Notes: generated by a model from the sequence alone, not told the origin. A DNA stretch of 64,000 nucleotides from Chromatiaceae bacterium (GCA_016714645.1 JADKCI010000005.1:1-64000), one strand, 5' to 3'; positions 31,817-41,007 are shown, counted from the first letter of the stretch. Numbers and translations: made by a program.

Positions 31817-32030
31817 ACCCCGGGGGGTGGGGTTGGTTGGCACTCCCCTACCGCCCGGATGGCGGTCTCCGATAATGTCGCAACTCCTTGTGTTTATTTA
31901 TAAACGCGTCGTCAATAGCAAACATCTTGTCAAATTTGACATCCTTGGGTTTTCGGAATAAAAAGGAATTTTGAGCAGGTTCGGTGCCTGCCCGGCCAGA
32001 CCTCCAAGCCCCGCATCAGGGACAGAACCC
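31817..32030. promoter_or_regulatory. AT-rich spacer with a 14-bp palindrome
   Basis: TGTCAAATTTGACA at 31928-31941 is a perfect palindrome inside an AT-rich stretch. It could be a dimeric regulator operator in front of the former CheB/CheR gene or the hybrid kinase gene. Confidence 0.45.
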
Positions 32031-32646
32031 ATGGAAAAGCCACCCGCCGCCCCGGGCCAGCCACTCGACCCGGCCTCGCCAGCCGCCATGGTCCCGTCCA
32101 CGCTGGAACTCCACCCTTGGCGCCGTCACCGGCGGAGGCCTCGATGGCCTCGCCAGCCGAGGCGCCCGTGGTACCGGAGTCGCCGCGGCCGCCAGATTCT
32201 CCGGAGTCGGCGAAGCCCTTCCCGCGCCAGCCCTTCCCCATTGCATAGCGGCCTCCGTCCGGTTCCCGCCAGGCACCCGACCGAGGAGCCTGACCAGAGC
32301 GCCCTGTACAAGGTGCTGATCCTGCTGTGCACCCATACGGGGCATGACTTCTCCCTCTACAAAAAGCCCTCGCTTTATCGGCGCATCGAACGGCGCATGG
32401 CCCTTGTCGAAGTTCGAGCAGATGCTGTTACGGCGCTTCTCGCCCGCGGCGGTGCTTGCCCATCCCCAGGGCGACATCCTCTCCATCAGTGGCCGTACCG
32501 GCAAGTATCTGGAGCCCCCCAGCGGCCAGCTCAACTGGAACATCTTTGCCATGGCCCGGGAGGAATTGACGCGGCTGCGCGCCGGGGACGCCGCGGTTGT
32601 CCCCTCCCCGAAAAGGCCAGGCCACTATCATTCCGCGGACCCTTAG
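32031..32646 (+). pseudogene. CheB/CheR-PAS fusion gene, decayed
   Basis: ATG 32031 begins MEKPPAAPGQPLDPAS, like the Pro/Ala-rich N-terminus of CheB-CheR hybrid proteins. The methylesterase core is missing. Near 32290-32400 the same frame gives LYKVLILLCTHTGHDFSLYK (start of a CheR methyltransferase), then in another frame MLLRRFSPAAVLAHPQGDIL and SISGRTGKYLEPPSGQLNWN, the PAS-like segment after CheR. Large deletions and a frameshift are evident. It abuts the intact hybrid kinase. Confidence 0.72.
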
Positions 32647-32658
32647 ACGCTAACAACC

Positions 32659-35600
32659 ATGAAAAACAGTAAGGATGCGTCGGCGGCGGCTCCGGTGACG
32701 CCGACGGGGAGCTCTGTGCTGCGGGGTCTGGCCGAGGCGGAACTGGAGCGGCAGGAGGCATCCGGGTCCCGGGAGACCGAGCCCTGGGTCGCGGGCCAGG
32801 CTCAGCGGCTCGTCCATGAGTTGCAAGTCCATCAGATCGAGCTGGAGATGCAGAACCAGGCCCTGTGCGAGACGCGCCAGGAACTGGAAGCGAGTCTGAA
32901 AAACGCCGCCGATTTCTTCGAAATGGGACCCATCGGCTATGGTTCCCTCACCGACACGGGCTCCATCCTGGCGATCAACCTGGTCGGCGCGGACCTGCTC
33001 GGTTATCCCCGTGACGAACTGATCGACAAACGCCTTGGTATCTTTGTCGCCCCGCGGGACCGGGTAGTCTTCAGCGCCTTTATCGACCGGCTGTTCGGGG
33101 CGGGGGCCCGGCAGATGTGCCAGGTGTTTCTGGCCACCGATGATAACCCGCCGCGCCGGTTGCAACTGGAAGGCACGCCCTCCGCCGCCAGCCCTGATCG
33201 CCGGTGCCTGATCGCCATGCTGGACATTACCGAACGGGAGCAACGCTACCGGGCGCGCACCACGAGCCTGCGGGAAAAGGCCGAGCTTTTCATCCTCAGC
33301 ATGGAGAGTCGCGAGCTTGTTAAATTGTTGGTCGAGCCCGCGACGGGGCGACTCCTGGAGGCGTCTCCGGCGGCGGCGAACTTATATGGCTATCCCCGGG
33401 AGCAACTGCGCCAGATGCACCTCTGGGAGATTCATACCCTGAGTCGCGAGGAGTGCCTGGAGAAGCTGGCCATAGCGGCGCACAGTCGGATGCTGCCGGC
33501 ACCGCTGGCCAGCCGGCACCGCCTGCGTAATGGCGAAGAAATCGAGGTCGAGGTCTATTGGGAACTGCTGAGTCGCCCGGGTCACCCCCTCATCCTGGCC
33601 ACGCTGTTCGACGTGACTCAAGCCAGGCGGGATCAGCAAGCCCTGGCGACGAGCGAGGCCCGCTTGCAACGGGTCCTGGAGGGAACCCGGCAGAGCTATT
33701 GGGAACTGAATTGCGCGACGAACCAGCTCTGGACCAGCCCGCATGGGGCGCCCCTTCTGGGCCTCCCGGTGGGCGAGGTGACCCTGGATGTGCAGCACTG
33801 GTTGCAGCTCGTGCATCCCGAGGATCGCCCGGGCTTGGTCGCGGCGATGGATGCGCGTTTCGCGGGTCAGGCCACCCCGGACGCCTACGAGTATCGGTTA
33901 CAAGCCGAAGATGGCGCCTGGCGCTGGATTCTGTCGCGGGGGGGCGTCGCCGAATACGATGCCCAGGGCAAGCCCCTCCTGTTCGTCGGGACCGACGACG
34001 ACATCACGGCGCGCAAGCAATTCGAGGAGAACCTGCGACATAGCGAGGAAAAATTCCGGGGCCTGGTCGAGACCATCAGCGCTTGCATCTGGGAAACCGA
34101 TCGCCAGGGGCGCTTCACCTATCTCAGTCCCCAATTCGAGGCGCTGACGGGCCATCCGCCGGCGGACTTTCTGGGCAGGAAACCCGAGGAACTCCTCCCG
34201 CAAGCGGCAAGACGGGAGGCCTCACGGCGGAACCTGAATTACCTGGTTAGCCAAAAGCCTTTTTCTGGGTTGCAATGTCCTTTGCCGCATCGCGACGGCC
34301 GCCCGCGGGTCGCCGGCGTCAGTGGCACCCCCTTTTTTGGCGCCCAGGGCGAATTCCTGGGCATGCGGGGTATCGCGGGTGACATCACGGACCGCCTGCG
34401 TCGGGAGGCGGAGTTGGCGGAGGTCCGGGCCGTCGCCGCCCGGCACACGAGCGAATCGCGCCTCGGCGCCCTCGTCCAGCAAGGCCTGGCCGGAGTGGTC
34501 GAAATCGATCAGCAAACCCGGTTGGTGGATGTCAATAGCCGCTTTTGCACCCTCCTGGGTTATAGCCGCGAGGAACTTCTCGGCCAGCATTGGTCGGACA
34601 TCATCCTCCCCGGGGATGACGCCGAGGACCCACGGTGGCTAGATGACCTGCTCGATCAACGGCAAGCCGGCACGGTCGAGGCACGTTGCCATCGCCAGAA
34701 CCGGGAATGGGTGTGGATGAACCTGGCCGCGGCGCCCATTGCCGACCCGGAGGCGGGGCAGCCGGCGGGCGCCATCATCCTGGTCATGGATATCACCGAA
34801 CGCAAACAGGCGGAGACCCTGCTGCGCCAGAGCGAAGCGGCGGCCCGGCGGAGGCTGGCCGAAATCGAGGCCTTTTACGATAGCGCCCCGGTGGGACTCT
34901 GCGCCCTGGATAGCGAGCTGCGCTTCTTGCGCATCAACGCCCAGATGGCGGAGTTGTATGGCCCCGCGATCGGGGCCTACCCCGGCCGTACCCTCCGCGA
35001 GGTGCTCCCCGACTTTGCCGCCCAGGTCGAACCCCTGCTCCGCTCCGTCCTGACCACGGGCAAAGCCGTCCGCAACTATGAATCGACCGGTCAGACCCCC
35101 GATCAACCCGGGGTCACGCGGACCTGGCAAACGCATTTTTTTCCCCTGAAAAGCCTCCATGAGCGGGTCATTGGCATCAGCATCGTCATGGAGGACATTA
35201 CCGCGCGCCGGCTGGCCGACCGGAATCTGCGCGACAGTGAACGGCGTTGTCGTAAACTCAGCGCCGATCTGGAGCGCAAGGTAGTGGCGCGCACCGCCGA
35301 GGCCAACGCGGCCAACGCGGCCAAGAGCGAGTTCCTGGCCCACATGAGCCATGAGATCCGCACGCCGCTGAATGCGGTGCTGGGCCTGGCCCAACTCCTG
35401 GGGCGCGAGCCCCTGGGGGACGGCCAGCGCCGCATGGTCGAGCGCATCGAGGAGGCCGGCGAGAACCTGCTTGGCATCATCGATGAAATCCTCGACCTGT
35501 CGAGGATCGAGGCCGGCCGGATGCGGATCGAACTTGGCCATCTCGACCTGGCGGACCACCTGGCCAAGATCGAGGGCCTCATGAGCATCACCGCCCGGGA

Positions 35601-36933
35601 CAAGGGGCTGACACTCCGCGTGATTACGCCATCGAAGCCCTTGGGCATCCTGGTGGGGGATGGGCTGCGCCTGAAGCAGGTCCTGGTCAATTTGCTGTGC
35701 AATGCCATCAAATTCACCCATCGGGGCGAGGTGTCCCTCCTGGTCCACCCCGTGGCGGTGTCCGATACGGCCATCCGGCTGATCTTCGAGGTCCGGGATA
35801 CGGGGATCGGCATCGACCCCGAGGCCTTACAAGGGCTCTTTACCCCCTTCACCCAGGCTACTCACGGCACGACTCGCCTCTACGGAGGCACGGGCCTGGG
35901 GCTGGCCATCAGTAAGCACCTGGTGGAACTGATGGGCGGCACGATCGGCGTTGCCAGCCTGCCGGGCCGGGGTAGCACCTTCTGGTTTGAACTCCCTTTT
36001 GCCAGGGCCGATAACGGGGAGTCGGACCTGGAGCCTGGGCGGGAGATCGAGGCCACCGCCGTTCCGCGCCTGACCGATCGGCATTTCCTGGTCGTGGACG
36101 ACAGCGAAATCAACCGCGAGGTGGTGAGGCAGGCCCTGGAGCTTGAGGGTGCCCGGGTCCGCCTGGCGGTGGATGGCCAGGAGGCCCTGGAGATTTTGCA
36201 GCGCGAGCCCAGTGCCTATGACGCCGTGTTGATGGATGTCCAGATGCCGGTCATGGATGGGCTGAGCGCCACGCGGTTGATCCGGCGGGAACTGGCCCTG
36301 ACCGAACTCCCCATCATTGCCCTGACCGCCGGGGCCCTACCCTGGCAGCAGGAAGAAGCCCGGCGGGCCGGGTGCAATGACGTCCTGACCAAGCCGTTCA
36401 AACTGAAGGGGATGGTGGCGCTGTTGTGGCAATGGGTCCAGACCCGGCCCTCGACCACCGACCCCGCAGCCCCGGCACCCCGCCTGCCGGAACCCGGTAT
36501 CCTGCCGCCGCTGGCCCCCGGTATGGGGGGTGCCTTTCCGTCCATTGCCGGCATCGATAGCGACCAGGCCGCCGAGACCTTGTGCGGGAATCGGGCCATG
36601 TTCCTGAAACTCCTGGGGCAATTCGCCACCAGTTACGGCAGCCTGGTCGCCGAGGTACGGGGAGACCTGGAGCGGGGCGAGCGGGATAGCGCCGCCCGGC
36701 GGCTGCACAACCTGCGCGGCAACGCCGGCAGTCTCGGCGCCATGGACCTGATGGGAGCGGCTAGACTGATGGAGGAGGCCATCGACCGGGGCGAAACCGA
36801 CCTCGATGCTGGGCTGGCGGATTTGGATGACCGGCTCGCGACCTTGATCGCGGCCCTGGCGCCCTGGCGGGAGCAGGCTCCGGCCGAAGGCGGAGCCGCT
36901 CTTCAGACCCCTGATAACTCTGGCGGGAGATAG
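32659..36933 (+). CDS. multi-PAS hybrid sensor histidine kinase (PAS-HisKA-HATPase-REC-Hpt)
   Basis: A 1424-aa cytosolic hybrid kinase. After a helical N-terminus come about six PAS-like domains (starting near residues 85, 205, 330, 465, 600 and 735), several ending in the PAC-type DITERxQ or DITxRK motif. HisKA has SHEIRTPLN (phospho-His near residue 897), HATPase_c has NAIKFTH, DTGIGID and GTGLGLAIS, the receiver Asp is in AVLMDVQMPVMDG (about 1192), and an Hpt-like domain has RRLHNLRGNAGSLGA (about 1350). No membrane segments: it senses an internal ligand. The regulator gene follows 3 bp later. Confidence 0.93.
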   Translation: MKNSKDASAAAPVTPTGSSVLRGLAEAELERQEASGSRETEPWVAGQAQRLVHELQVHQIELEMQNQALCETRQELEASLKNAADFFEMGPIGYGSLTDTGSILAINLVGADLLGYPRDELIDKRLGIFVAPRDRVVFSAFIDRLFGAGARQMCQVFLATDDNPPRRLQLEGTPSAASPDRRCLIAMLDITEREQRYRARTTSLREKAELFILSMESRELVKLLVEPATGRLLEASPAAANLYGYPREQLRQMHLWEIHTLSREECLEKLAIAAHSRMLPAPLASRHRLRNGEEIEVEVYWELLSRPGHPLILATLFDVTQARRDQQALATSEARLQRVLEGTRQSYWELNCATNQLWTSPHGAPLLGLPVGEVTLDVQHWLQLVHPEDRPGLVAAMDARFAGQATPDAYEYRLQAEDGAWRWILSRGGVAEYDAQGKPLLFVGTDDDITARKQFEENLRHSEEKFRGLVETISACIWETDRQGRFTYLSPQFEALTGHPPADFLGRKPEELLPQAARREASRRNLNYLVSQKPFSGLQCPLPHRDGRPRVAGVSGTPFFGAQGEFLGMRGIAGDITDRLRREAELAEVRAVAARHTSESRLGALVQQGLAGVVEIDQQTRLVDVNSRFCTLLGYSREELLGQHWSDIILPGDDAEDPRWLDDLLDQRQAGTVEARCHRQNREWVWMNLAAAPIADPEAGQPAGAIILVMDITERKQAETLLRQSEAAARRRLAEIEAFYDSAPVGLCALDSELRFLRINAQMAELYGPAIGAYPGRTLREVLPDFAAQVEPLLRSVLTTGKAVRNYESTGQTPDQPGVTRTWQTHFFPLKSLHERVIGISIVMEDITARRLADRNLRDSERRCRKLSADLERKVVARTAEANAANAAKSEFLAHMSHEIRTPLNAVLGLAQLLGREPLGDGQRRMVERIEEAGENLLGIIDEILDLSRIEAGRMRIELGHLDLADHLAKIEGLMSITARDKGLTLRVITPSKPLGILVGDGLRLKQVLVNLLCNAIKFTHRGEVSLLVHPVAVSDTAIRLIFEVRDTGIGIDPEALQGLFTPFTQATHGTTRLYGGTGLGLAISKHLVELMGGTIGVASLPGRGSTFWFELPFARADNGESDLEPGREIEATAVPRLTDRHFLVVDDSEINREVVRQALELEGARVRLAVDGQEALEILQREPSAYDAVLMDVQMPVMDGLSATRLIRRELALTELPIIALTAGALPWQQEEARRAGCNDVLTKPFKLKGMVALLWQWVQTRPSTTDPAAPAPRLPEPGILPPLAPGMGGAFPSIAGIDSDQAAETLCGNRAMFLKLLGQFATSYGSLVAEVRGDLERGERDSAARRLHNLRGNAGSLGAMDLMGAARLMEEAIDRGETDLDAGLADLDDRLATLIAALAPWREQAPAEGGAALQTPDNSGGR

Positions 36934-36936
36934 CCG

Positions 36937-37542
36937 ATGGACGCGGAACCCACCGTTTTTGTCATCGACGACGATGATAACCAACGGCAAATGCTGCGCT
37001 GGCTCTTCGAGTCGGTCCAGCTCAAGGTCAGGGACTTTAGCTCCGCCAGGGCCTATCTGGAGGAATTGGACATCAAGGCCCCGGGCTGCGCCATCCTGGA
37101 TTTGCGCATGCCGGAGATGGATGGCCTGGAGTTGTTGCATGCCCTGCGGGCGCACCGCTCGGCCATGCCGGTGATCATGCTCAGCGCCTATGGCGAAATC
37201 CCCACGGCGGTCAAAAGCATGCAGTTAGGCGCCGTGGATTTCCTGGAGAAGCCCGTCAATCATCAGTACCTCCTGGAGCGGGTGCGCAAGGCCCTGGCGG
37301 TGGATCAGCGCTATCGGGAGGAATATGGCGACCTGGAGGAAATGACCACCCGCCTGGAGACCCTCACCCCGCGCGAGCGGGAGGTTTTGCAGCATATCGT
37401 CCAGGGTAAGGCCAACAAGGCCATCGCCTGGGAACTCGGCAACAGCGTCCGCACGATCGAAACCCATCGCGCCAATCTGATGAAAAAGCTGCAGATCAAA
37501 TCCGTCGCCGAACTGGTGCGGCTCACCACCCTGCCGCGGTGA
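36937..37542 (+). CDS. FixJ/NarL-type response regulator
   Basis: A 201-aa regulator: receiver domain (VFVIDDDDNQRQML; Asp in AILDLRMPEMDG; KPVN) and a LuxR-type HTH (LTPREREVLQHIVQGKANKA; VRTIETHRANLMKKL). The FixJ-like linker EYGDLEEMTTRLETLT connects them. It is 3 bp after the hybrid kinase, so it is almost certainly its output partner. The HTH is closely related to the fragment at 30267-30545. Confidence 0.93.
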   Translation: MDAEPTVFVIDDDDNQRQMLRWLFESVQLKVRDFSSARAYLEELDIKAPGCAILDLRMPEMDGLELLHALRAHRSAMPVIMLSAYGEIPTAVKSMQLGAVDFLEKPVNHQYLLERVRKALAVDQRYREEYGDLEEMTTRLETLTPREREVLQHIVQGKANKAIAWELGNSVRTIETHRANLMKKLQIKSVAELVRLTTLPR

Positions 37543-37598
37543 GGTTAGCCCAATCCAACCCCATCTATATACCCAACAACTTTGAGTTTTCGGTTTCC

Positions 37599-37704
37599 CG
37601 GGCCGGGTGGCGTCCGGCGGGGGACGCCGTGAATACATCCCTGTAGGCTTGGCGACAGCATCCCTGCTGTCGACACCCCCGCCCGCCGCCACCCGACCCT
37701 CCCG
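37599..37704 (-). repeat. structured intergenic repeat, copy 2
   Basis: Inverted-repeat arms of at least 24 bp with three mismatches (about 37600-37623 with 37676-37699) enclose the same 52-nt core as at 15490-15541, here on the - strand with one base change. Both GGGA-loop hairpins are kept. The arms differ in sequence from those of copy 1 apart from the innermost GGCGGGGG. It lies 3' of the leftward retropepsin-like gene and beyond the end of the rightward regulator gene, so it may act as a transcript end for either. Confidence 0.88.
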
Positions 37705-37740
37705 CTCGCCGCCGAAGCGTGATCAGCGCTGGGTATAACT

Positions 37741-38124
37741 TCAGACTGAAAATTTGATGGCCAGATTCCCGAGATCGAGAACGGCTCGAGCCCGGAGCAG
37801 TACGTCCAGACCTAAGATGCCATTCATTTTGAGCCCAAAGTTCAAGTCGCCAAATTCCGCTTCCAGGGATGCGGTTTCGTATCCGTGCAGGGCGATCGCG
37901 TCGACCTGTCTGGAAAACACATACTCCACCCCACCCACTCCCCGTATCCGGCGGATGATGTCGGTGGGCTCCGGATGAATGCCCAGCGGGGCGACGGCAT
38001 CGATGGAGAGCAGCGTCGTGGACGAACCGGTATCCACCAAAATATCGTCAATCTCCAACCGGGCACCGCGATAGGCTAAGGTGAGTGACGAAAACAGCAG
38101 GGATTCGCGCAGTACAAGCTTCAT
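37741..38124 (-). CDS. retropepsin-like aspartic protease family protein
   Basis: A 127-aa single-domain protein. ILVDTGSSTTLLS is a retroviral-type aspartyl protease active-site loop (DTGS) and GILGLDVLLRARAVLDL is the flap/C-terminal part of the fold. Such proteins act as homodimers. It overlaps the preceding gene by 4 bp (ATGA), so the two are co-translated. Substrate unknown. Confidence 0.8.
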   Translation of the reverse strand: MKLVLRESLLFSSLTLAYRGARLEIDDILVDTGSSTTLLSIDAVAPLGIHPEPTDIIRRIRGVGGVEYVFSRQVDAIALHGYETASLEAEFGDLNFGLKMNGILGLDVLLRARAVLDLGNLAIKFSV

Positions 38125-38381
38125 GCGCCTGCCCTGACACCCATCCAGCGCCGCTCTTCAAGCCGCAAATCCTGGCGGCTGGTATGCACGAAAATGAACT
38201 CACGCGCGGGATATGTTCGATGAAGACGCCGGTAGGCCGCGAATGCCGCGGCGCCATCGGGACATTTTTCGACCACCGTCACATCATCGCCCACGAATAC
38301 GTCGCCCTCCTCATGGAACCGGATCGCCTCGACGATCAGCCACTCGTTGGGATACTCGGTCCGAACCTCTCCCCATTTCAT
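38121..38381 (-). CDS. conserved hypothetical protein paired with aspartic protease
   Basis: An 86-aa protein beginning MKWGEVRTEYPNEWLIVEAI and ending REFIFVHTSRQDLRLEERRW then MGVRAGA. The start at 38381 is set by a strong AGGAGGT ribosome-binding site; the frame extends upstream to 38414 into an inverted-repeat element. I recall this gene type as a regular partner of small retropepsin-like genes in other bacteria, with no known function; that is memory, not a search result. Confidence 0.75.
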   Translation of the reverse strand: MKWGEVRTEYPNEWLIVEAIRFHEEGDVFVGDDVTVVEKCPDGAAAFAAYRRLHRTYPAREFIFVHTSRQDLRLEERRWMGVRAGA

Positions 38382-38401
38382 GGATACCTCCTGGCGCTTT
38401 G

Positions 38402-38491
38402 GGTAGTGCCCCAATCAGCAGGATGATGACGAAGCTTATAGATATTAATCAGCATTTTAGAAAATTCTATCCTGCTGATCGGGGCACTACC
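38402..38491. mobile_element. MITE-like 90-bp inverted-repeat element
   Basis: 23-bp terminal inverted repeats (GGTAGTGCCCCAATCAGCAGGAT at 38402-38424 with its complement at 38469-38491; one mismatch) flank an AT-rich 44-bp centre. No coding capacity. Size and structure fit a miniature inverted-repeat transposable element; no target-site duplication is clear. It lies directly upstream of the 86-aa gene. Confidence 0.72.
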
Positions 38492-38928
38492 GTATGGGTG
38501 GCTGGCACGCCGGGCGGTTGAGGTGACTGGCTCCTCTGCCCGGAGCGGTGTTGGGGATGATGCGCAGGTTCTGGCGGTCAGGAGACGGTCTTGATGATCC
38601 GCGCCACGACCCATTCGCTGGCTCTGTCTTGCAAAATGCCGAAAGCCGGCGCTGGCGCTGGCGCTGGCGCTGGCGCTGGCGAGAGGATGGCAATCCAGCC
38701 GGCCGAGTCAAATCCGTCGCCGATCCGGTTTGCCTCGCCACCCTGCAGCGGTGAGGACGGGGAAGTCGGACCTGCAAACCAACTTGTGGTTAGAGGGATC
38801 GATCAGGAAAATGCCCTTGGTTCACACCAAGAGCTTGTATTGAGTGGCGGAGAGGGTGTCCTCTGAGAACTTGTCTTCATCATTCCGAATGCTCCTTAAA
38901 TTTCTTCCACATCAGTAGTTTATAGTCC
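38492..38928. other. non-coding region left of the integrated element
   Basis: About 440 bp with no gene I can support. It contains a GGCGCT hexamer repeated about 5.5 times (38648-38680). Open frames here encode low-complexity Arg-Trp or Gly-Ala strings and are not credible. Confidence 0.5.
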
Positions 38929-38956
38929 TTGCCCTGCCGCACCAATCCGCTATAAT
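38929..38956 (+). promoter_or_regulatory. putative sigma-70 promoter of the integrase
   Basis: TTGCCC (38929-38934), a 16-bp spacer and a perfect TATAAT (38951-38956). Transcription would start inside or just before the left attachment repeat. The promoter therefore lies on the chromosomal side of the repeat. Confidence 0.6.
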
Positions 38957-38961
38957 CTTCA

Positions 38962-38988
38962 CCAAGTGGTAGCTTGAATGGTAGCTTG
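38962..38988 (+). repeat. attL: 27-bp direct repeat
   Basis: A 27-bp sequence beginning CCAAGTGGTAGCTTGAATGG, identical to 53378-53404. It contains two copies of TGGTAGCTTG. It is 15 bp before the integrase start, at the left edge of the element. Confidence 0.85.
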
Positions 38989-39003
38989 GTTTAGGGGGCA
39001 GAT

Positions 39004-40242
39004 ATGGCGGCAAAGCAACTCAACTCGCGTAAGGTGGATACCATCGGCCCCGGGCGGCATCCGGATGGCGATGGGCTGTACCTGGTGGTCACGGCTAGTC
39101 TATCGCGATCCTGGCAGGCACGTTACACATTCGCCGGGCGCCGGCAGTGGATGGGGCTGGGACTGGCCAAGGGGTCAAATCTGGCCCAGGCCCGCAAGGA
39201 TAATGAGAAGTGGCAAGACTTGGCCCGCCAAGGCCAGGACCCGAAGGCGGCCCGGGAAGCGGAGCGGCTGGCGGTGCAATCGGTCCCCTCCTTCACATCC
39301 TGCGCCGCCGCGTTCATCCGGGCGCATCGGCGGGGCTGGCGTAATCGTAAACACGGGCGCCAATGGGTTGCCTCCCTCAAGACCTATGCCCGCCCGATCA
39401 TCGGCACCAAGCCCATTGACCAGATCGGCACCGAGGATGTGCTGAAAATCCTCTCTCCGGTCTGGTTGACCCGCAACGAGACCGCCAGTCGGGTACGGGG
39501 GCGCCTGGAAAACATCCTCGACTACGCCGCCGCCCGCAAGTGGCGTGATCCGCTGAACCCGGCCCGCTGGCGCGGCCACCTGGACAAGCTGCTACCGAAA
39601 CCGGCCAAGGTGCAAAGCGGTGACCATCACCCAGCCATGCCCTATACCGATGTGCCCGCCTTCATGCGGCGCCTATGTGGCCATCCCTCCATCTCCTCAT
39701 CCGCCCTGCAACTCCTGATACTTACCGCCAGCCGGACCAATGAGGTCCTGGGGGCGCAGTGGTCCGAGATCGACTTGGCAAACCGGGTGTGGACCATCCC
39801 CGGTGGGCGGCTGGGGCGCATGAAGGGCGGGCGGGAGCATCGGATACCCCTGGTGCCGCAAGCGGTCGCGCTCCTGGAGGCCCTGCCGCGTGTCGTGGGC
39901 ACTCCCTTCGTGTTTCCGGGCGCCAAAGCGGGCAGGCCCTTGTCGAACATGAGCCTCCTGCAATTGATGCGGGGCTTGGGGCACGGCGTCGGCGGGTCGC
40001 TGTCCTCCGCCGTGCCGCATGGGTTCCGTAGCTCTTTCCGCGATTGGAGCGGGGAGGTGTCCAGTTTCCCCCGCGATGTGTGCGAAATGGCCCTGGCCCA
40101 TGCCATCGAAAACAAGGTCGAGGCCGCGTATCGGCGGGGTGACCTGTTTGAGAAGCGGCGCCTGTTGATGGAGGCATGGGCGAATTACTGCCTGACCGCT
40201 GGCGCCGAGGTGGTGTCCCTGGATGCGCGTAGAGCGGCATGA
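39004..40242 (+). CDS. int: tyrosine-type integrase
   Basis: A 412-aa integrase. The N-terminal DUF4102-type domain (MAAKQLNSRKVDTIGPGRHP, DGDGLYLVV) is typical of element integrases. The catalytic domain has ASRTNEVLGAQW (first Arg), PHGFRSSFRDW (H-x-x-R), ALAHAI (His) and AAYRRGDLFEKRR with the nucleophilic Tyr. Complete. It overlaps the next gene by 4 bp. Confidence 0.95.
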   Translation: MAAKQLNSRKVDTIGPGRHPDGDGLYLVVTASLSRSWQARYTFAGRRQWMGLGLAKGSNLAQARKDNEKWQDLARQGQDPKAAREAERLAVQSVPSFTSCAAAFIRAHRRGWRNRKHGRQWVASLKTYARPIIGTKPIDQIGTEDVLKILSPVWLTRNETASRVRGRLENILDYAAARKWRDPLNPARWRGHLDKLLPKPAKVQSGDHHPAMPYTDVPAFMRRLCGHPSISSSALQLLILTASRTNEVLGAQWSEIDLANRVWTIPGGRLGRMKGGREHRIPLVPQAVALLEALPRVVGTPFVFPGAKAGRPLSNMSLLQLMRGLGHGVGGSLSSAVPHGFRSSFRDWSGEVSSFPRDVCEMALAHAIENKVEAAYRRGDLFEKRRLLMEAWANYCLTAGAEVVSLDARRAA

Positions 40243-40976
40243 GCGACGACGCCAAGATCATCGGCCTGACGGAGTTCATCCGCCTGTTCACCCTCCCCGG
40301 CGAGCCCGAGGAGCCGGTGACGCTGGAGGGGAAGACCGGGGACGCGGCACTCGACAGGGAAGTCCCCTCGGGCGAGATGATGACCTGGAGCCCCCGACAT
40401 CCGCCCCGGCCCCTGCTCCAGATCGTGCCCGGTATCAACCCGCCACCCATCAAGGAGGTGGAGGTACGGACGGAATGGGAACTGCCGCGCGCCGAGGAGG
40501 GGGAGGTACAGACGGCATGGGACCGGGCGCAAGGGCGGTGCGTATTTGTCTCCCACTACAGCGAGGAGAAGCTGGAGCCTGAGTTTATGGTGGACGAGCT
40601 CGGGGTGCGATCCCTGTTGCCGGACGTAACGGAGATGGCGGCCCTGCACCTGTCGGCGGAGGAGAAGCTGGGCATTCTGGAGGAGGTCCAAGCGGTCAAT
40701 CTCACCTGGCCAGTGAGCATGAACGAGGTGCGGGCCTGGGCGGAGCGGATGGATTACGAGATGGCTGGGCAGGACGAAACAAGTGGCGGTAGCGAGAAGA
40801 AAAAGCCCGGACCACGGCAGAAACCGGAAATGGCGGCGGCGGTTGATAGAGCCTTGAACGCGATCATCACTGACAGAAAACCCAAGAAAGTAGCAGCATT
40901 GGAAGCGGCTGAGGTTTACGGAGTAAATCCAGAGTCGGTGCTGCGCACGGTACGACGACGAAGTAACGACTCATGA
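40239..40976 (+). CDS. hypothetical protein translationally coupled to int
   Basis: A 245-aa acidic protein without signal or membrane segments. The N-terminal half is Glu/Pro-rich, with a partly repeated stretch (EVEVRTEWELPRAEE / GEVQTAWDRAQ). The C-terminal 70 residues are basic and helical (KKKPGPRQKPEM ... KKVAALEAAEVYGVNPESVL) and look like a DNA-binding tail. Unrecognised. Its ATG overlaps the integrase stop (ATGA), so it may assist recombination, and a terminator follows. Confidence 0.7.
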   Translation: MSDDAKIIGLTEFIRLFTLPGEPEEPVTLEGKTGDAALDREVPSGEMMTWSPRHPPRPLLQIVPGINPPPIKEVEVRTEWELPRAEEGEVQTAWDRAQGRCVFVSHYSEEKLEPEFMVDELGVRSLLPDVTEMAALHLSAEEKLGILEEVQAVNLTWPVSMNEVRAWAERMDYEMAGQDETSGGSEKKKPGPRQKPEMAAAVDRALNAIITDRKPKKVAALEAAEVYGVNPESVLRTVRRRSNDS

Positions 40977-40983
40977 AGATCAC

Positions 40984-41007
40984 AACCGCCTCAGGGCGGT
41001 TTTTTTA
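40984..41007 (+). terminator. rho-independent terminator after the int operon
   Basis: AACCGCC (40984-40990) pairs with GGCGGTT (40995-41001) around TCAG, followed by a run of T. It ends the integrase transcript. Confidence 0.88.

Noticed and set aside
38548..38754. Frame encoding an Arg-Trp repeat
   Set aside because: Product of the GGCGCT microsatellite; not credible as a protein.
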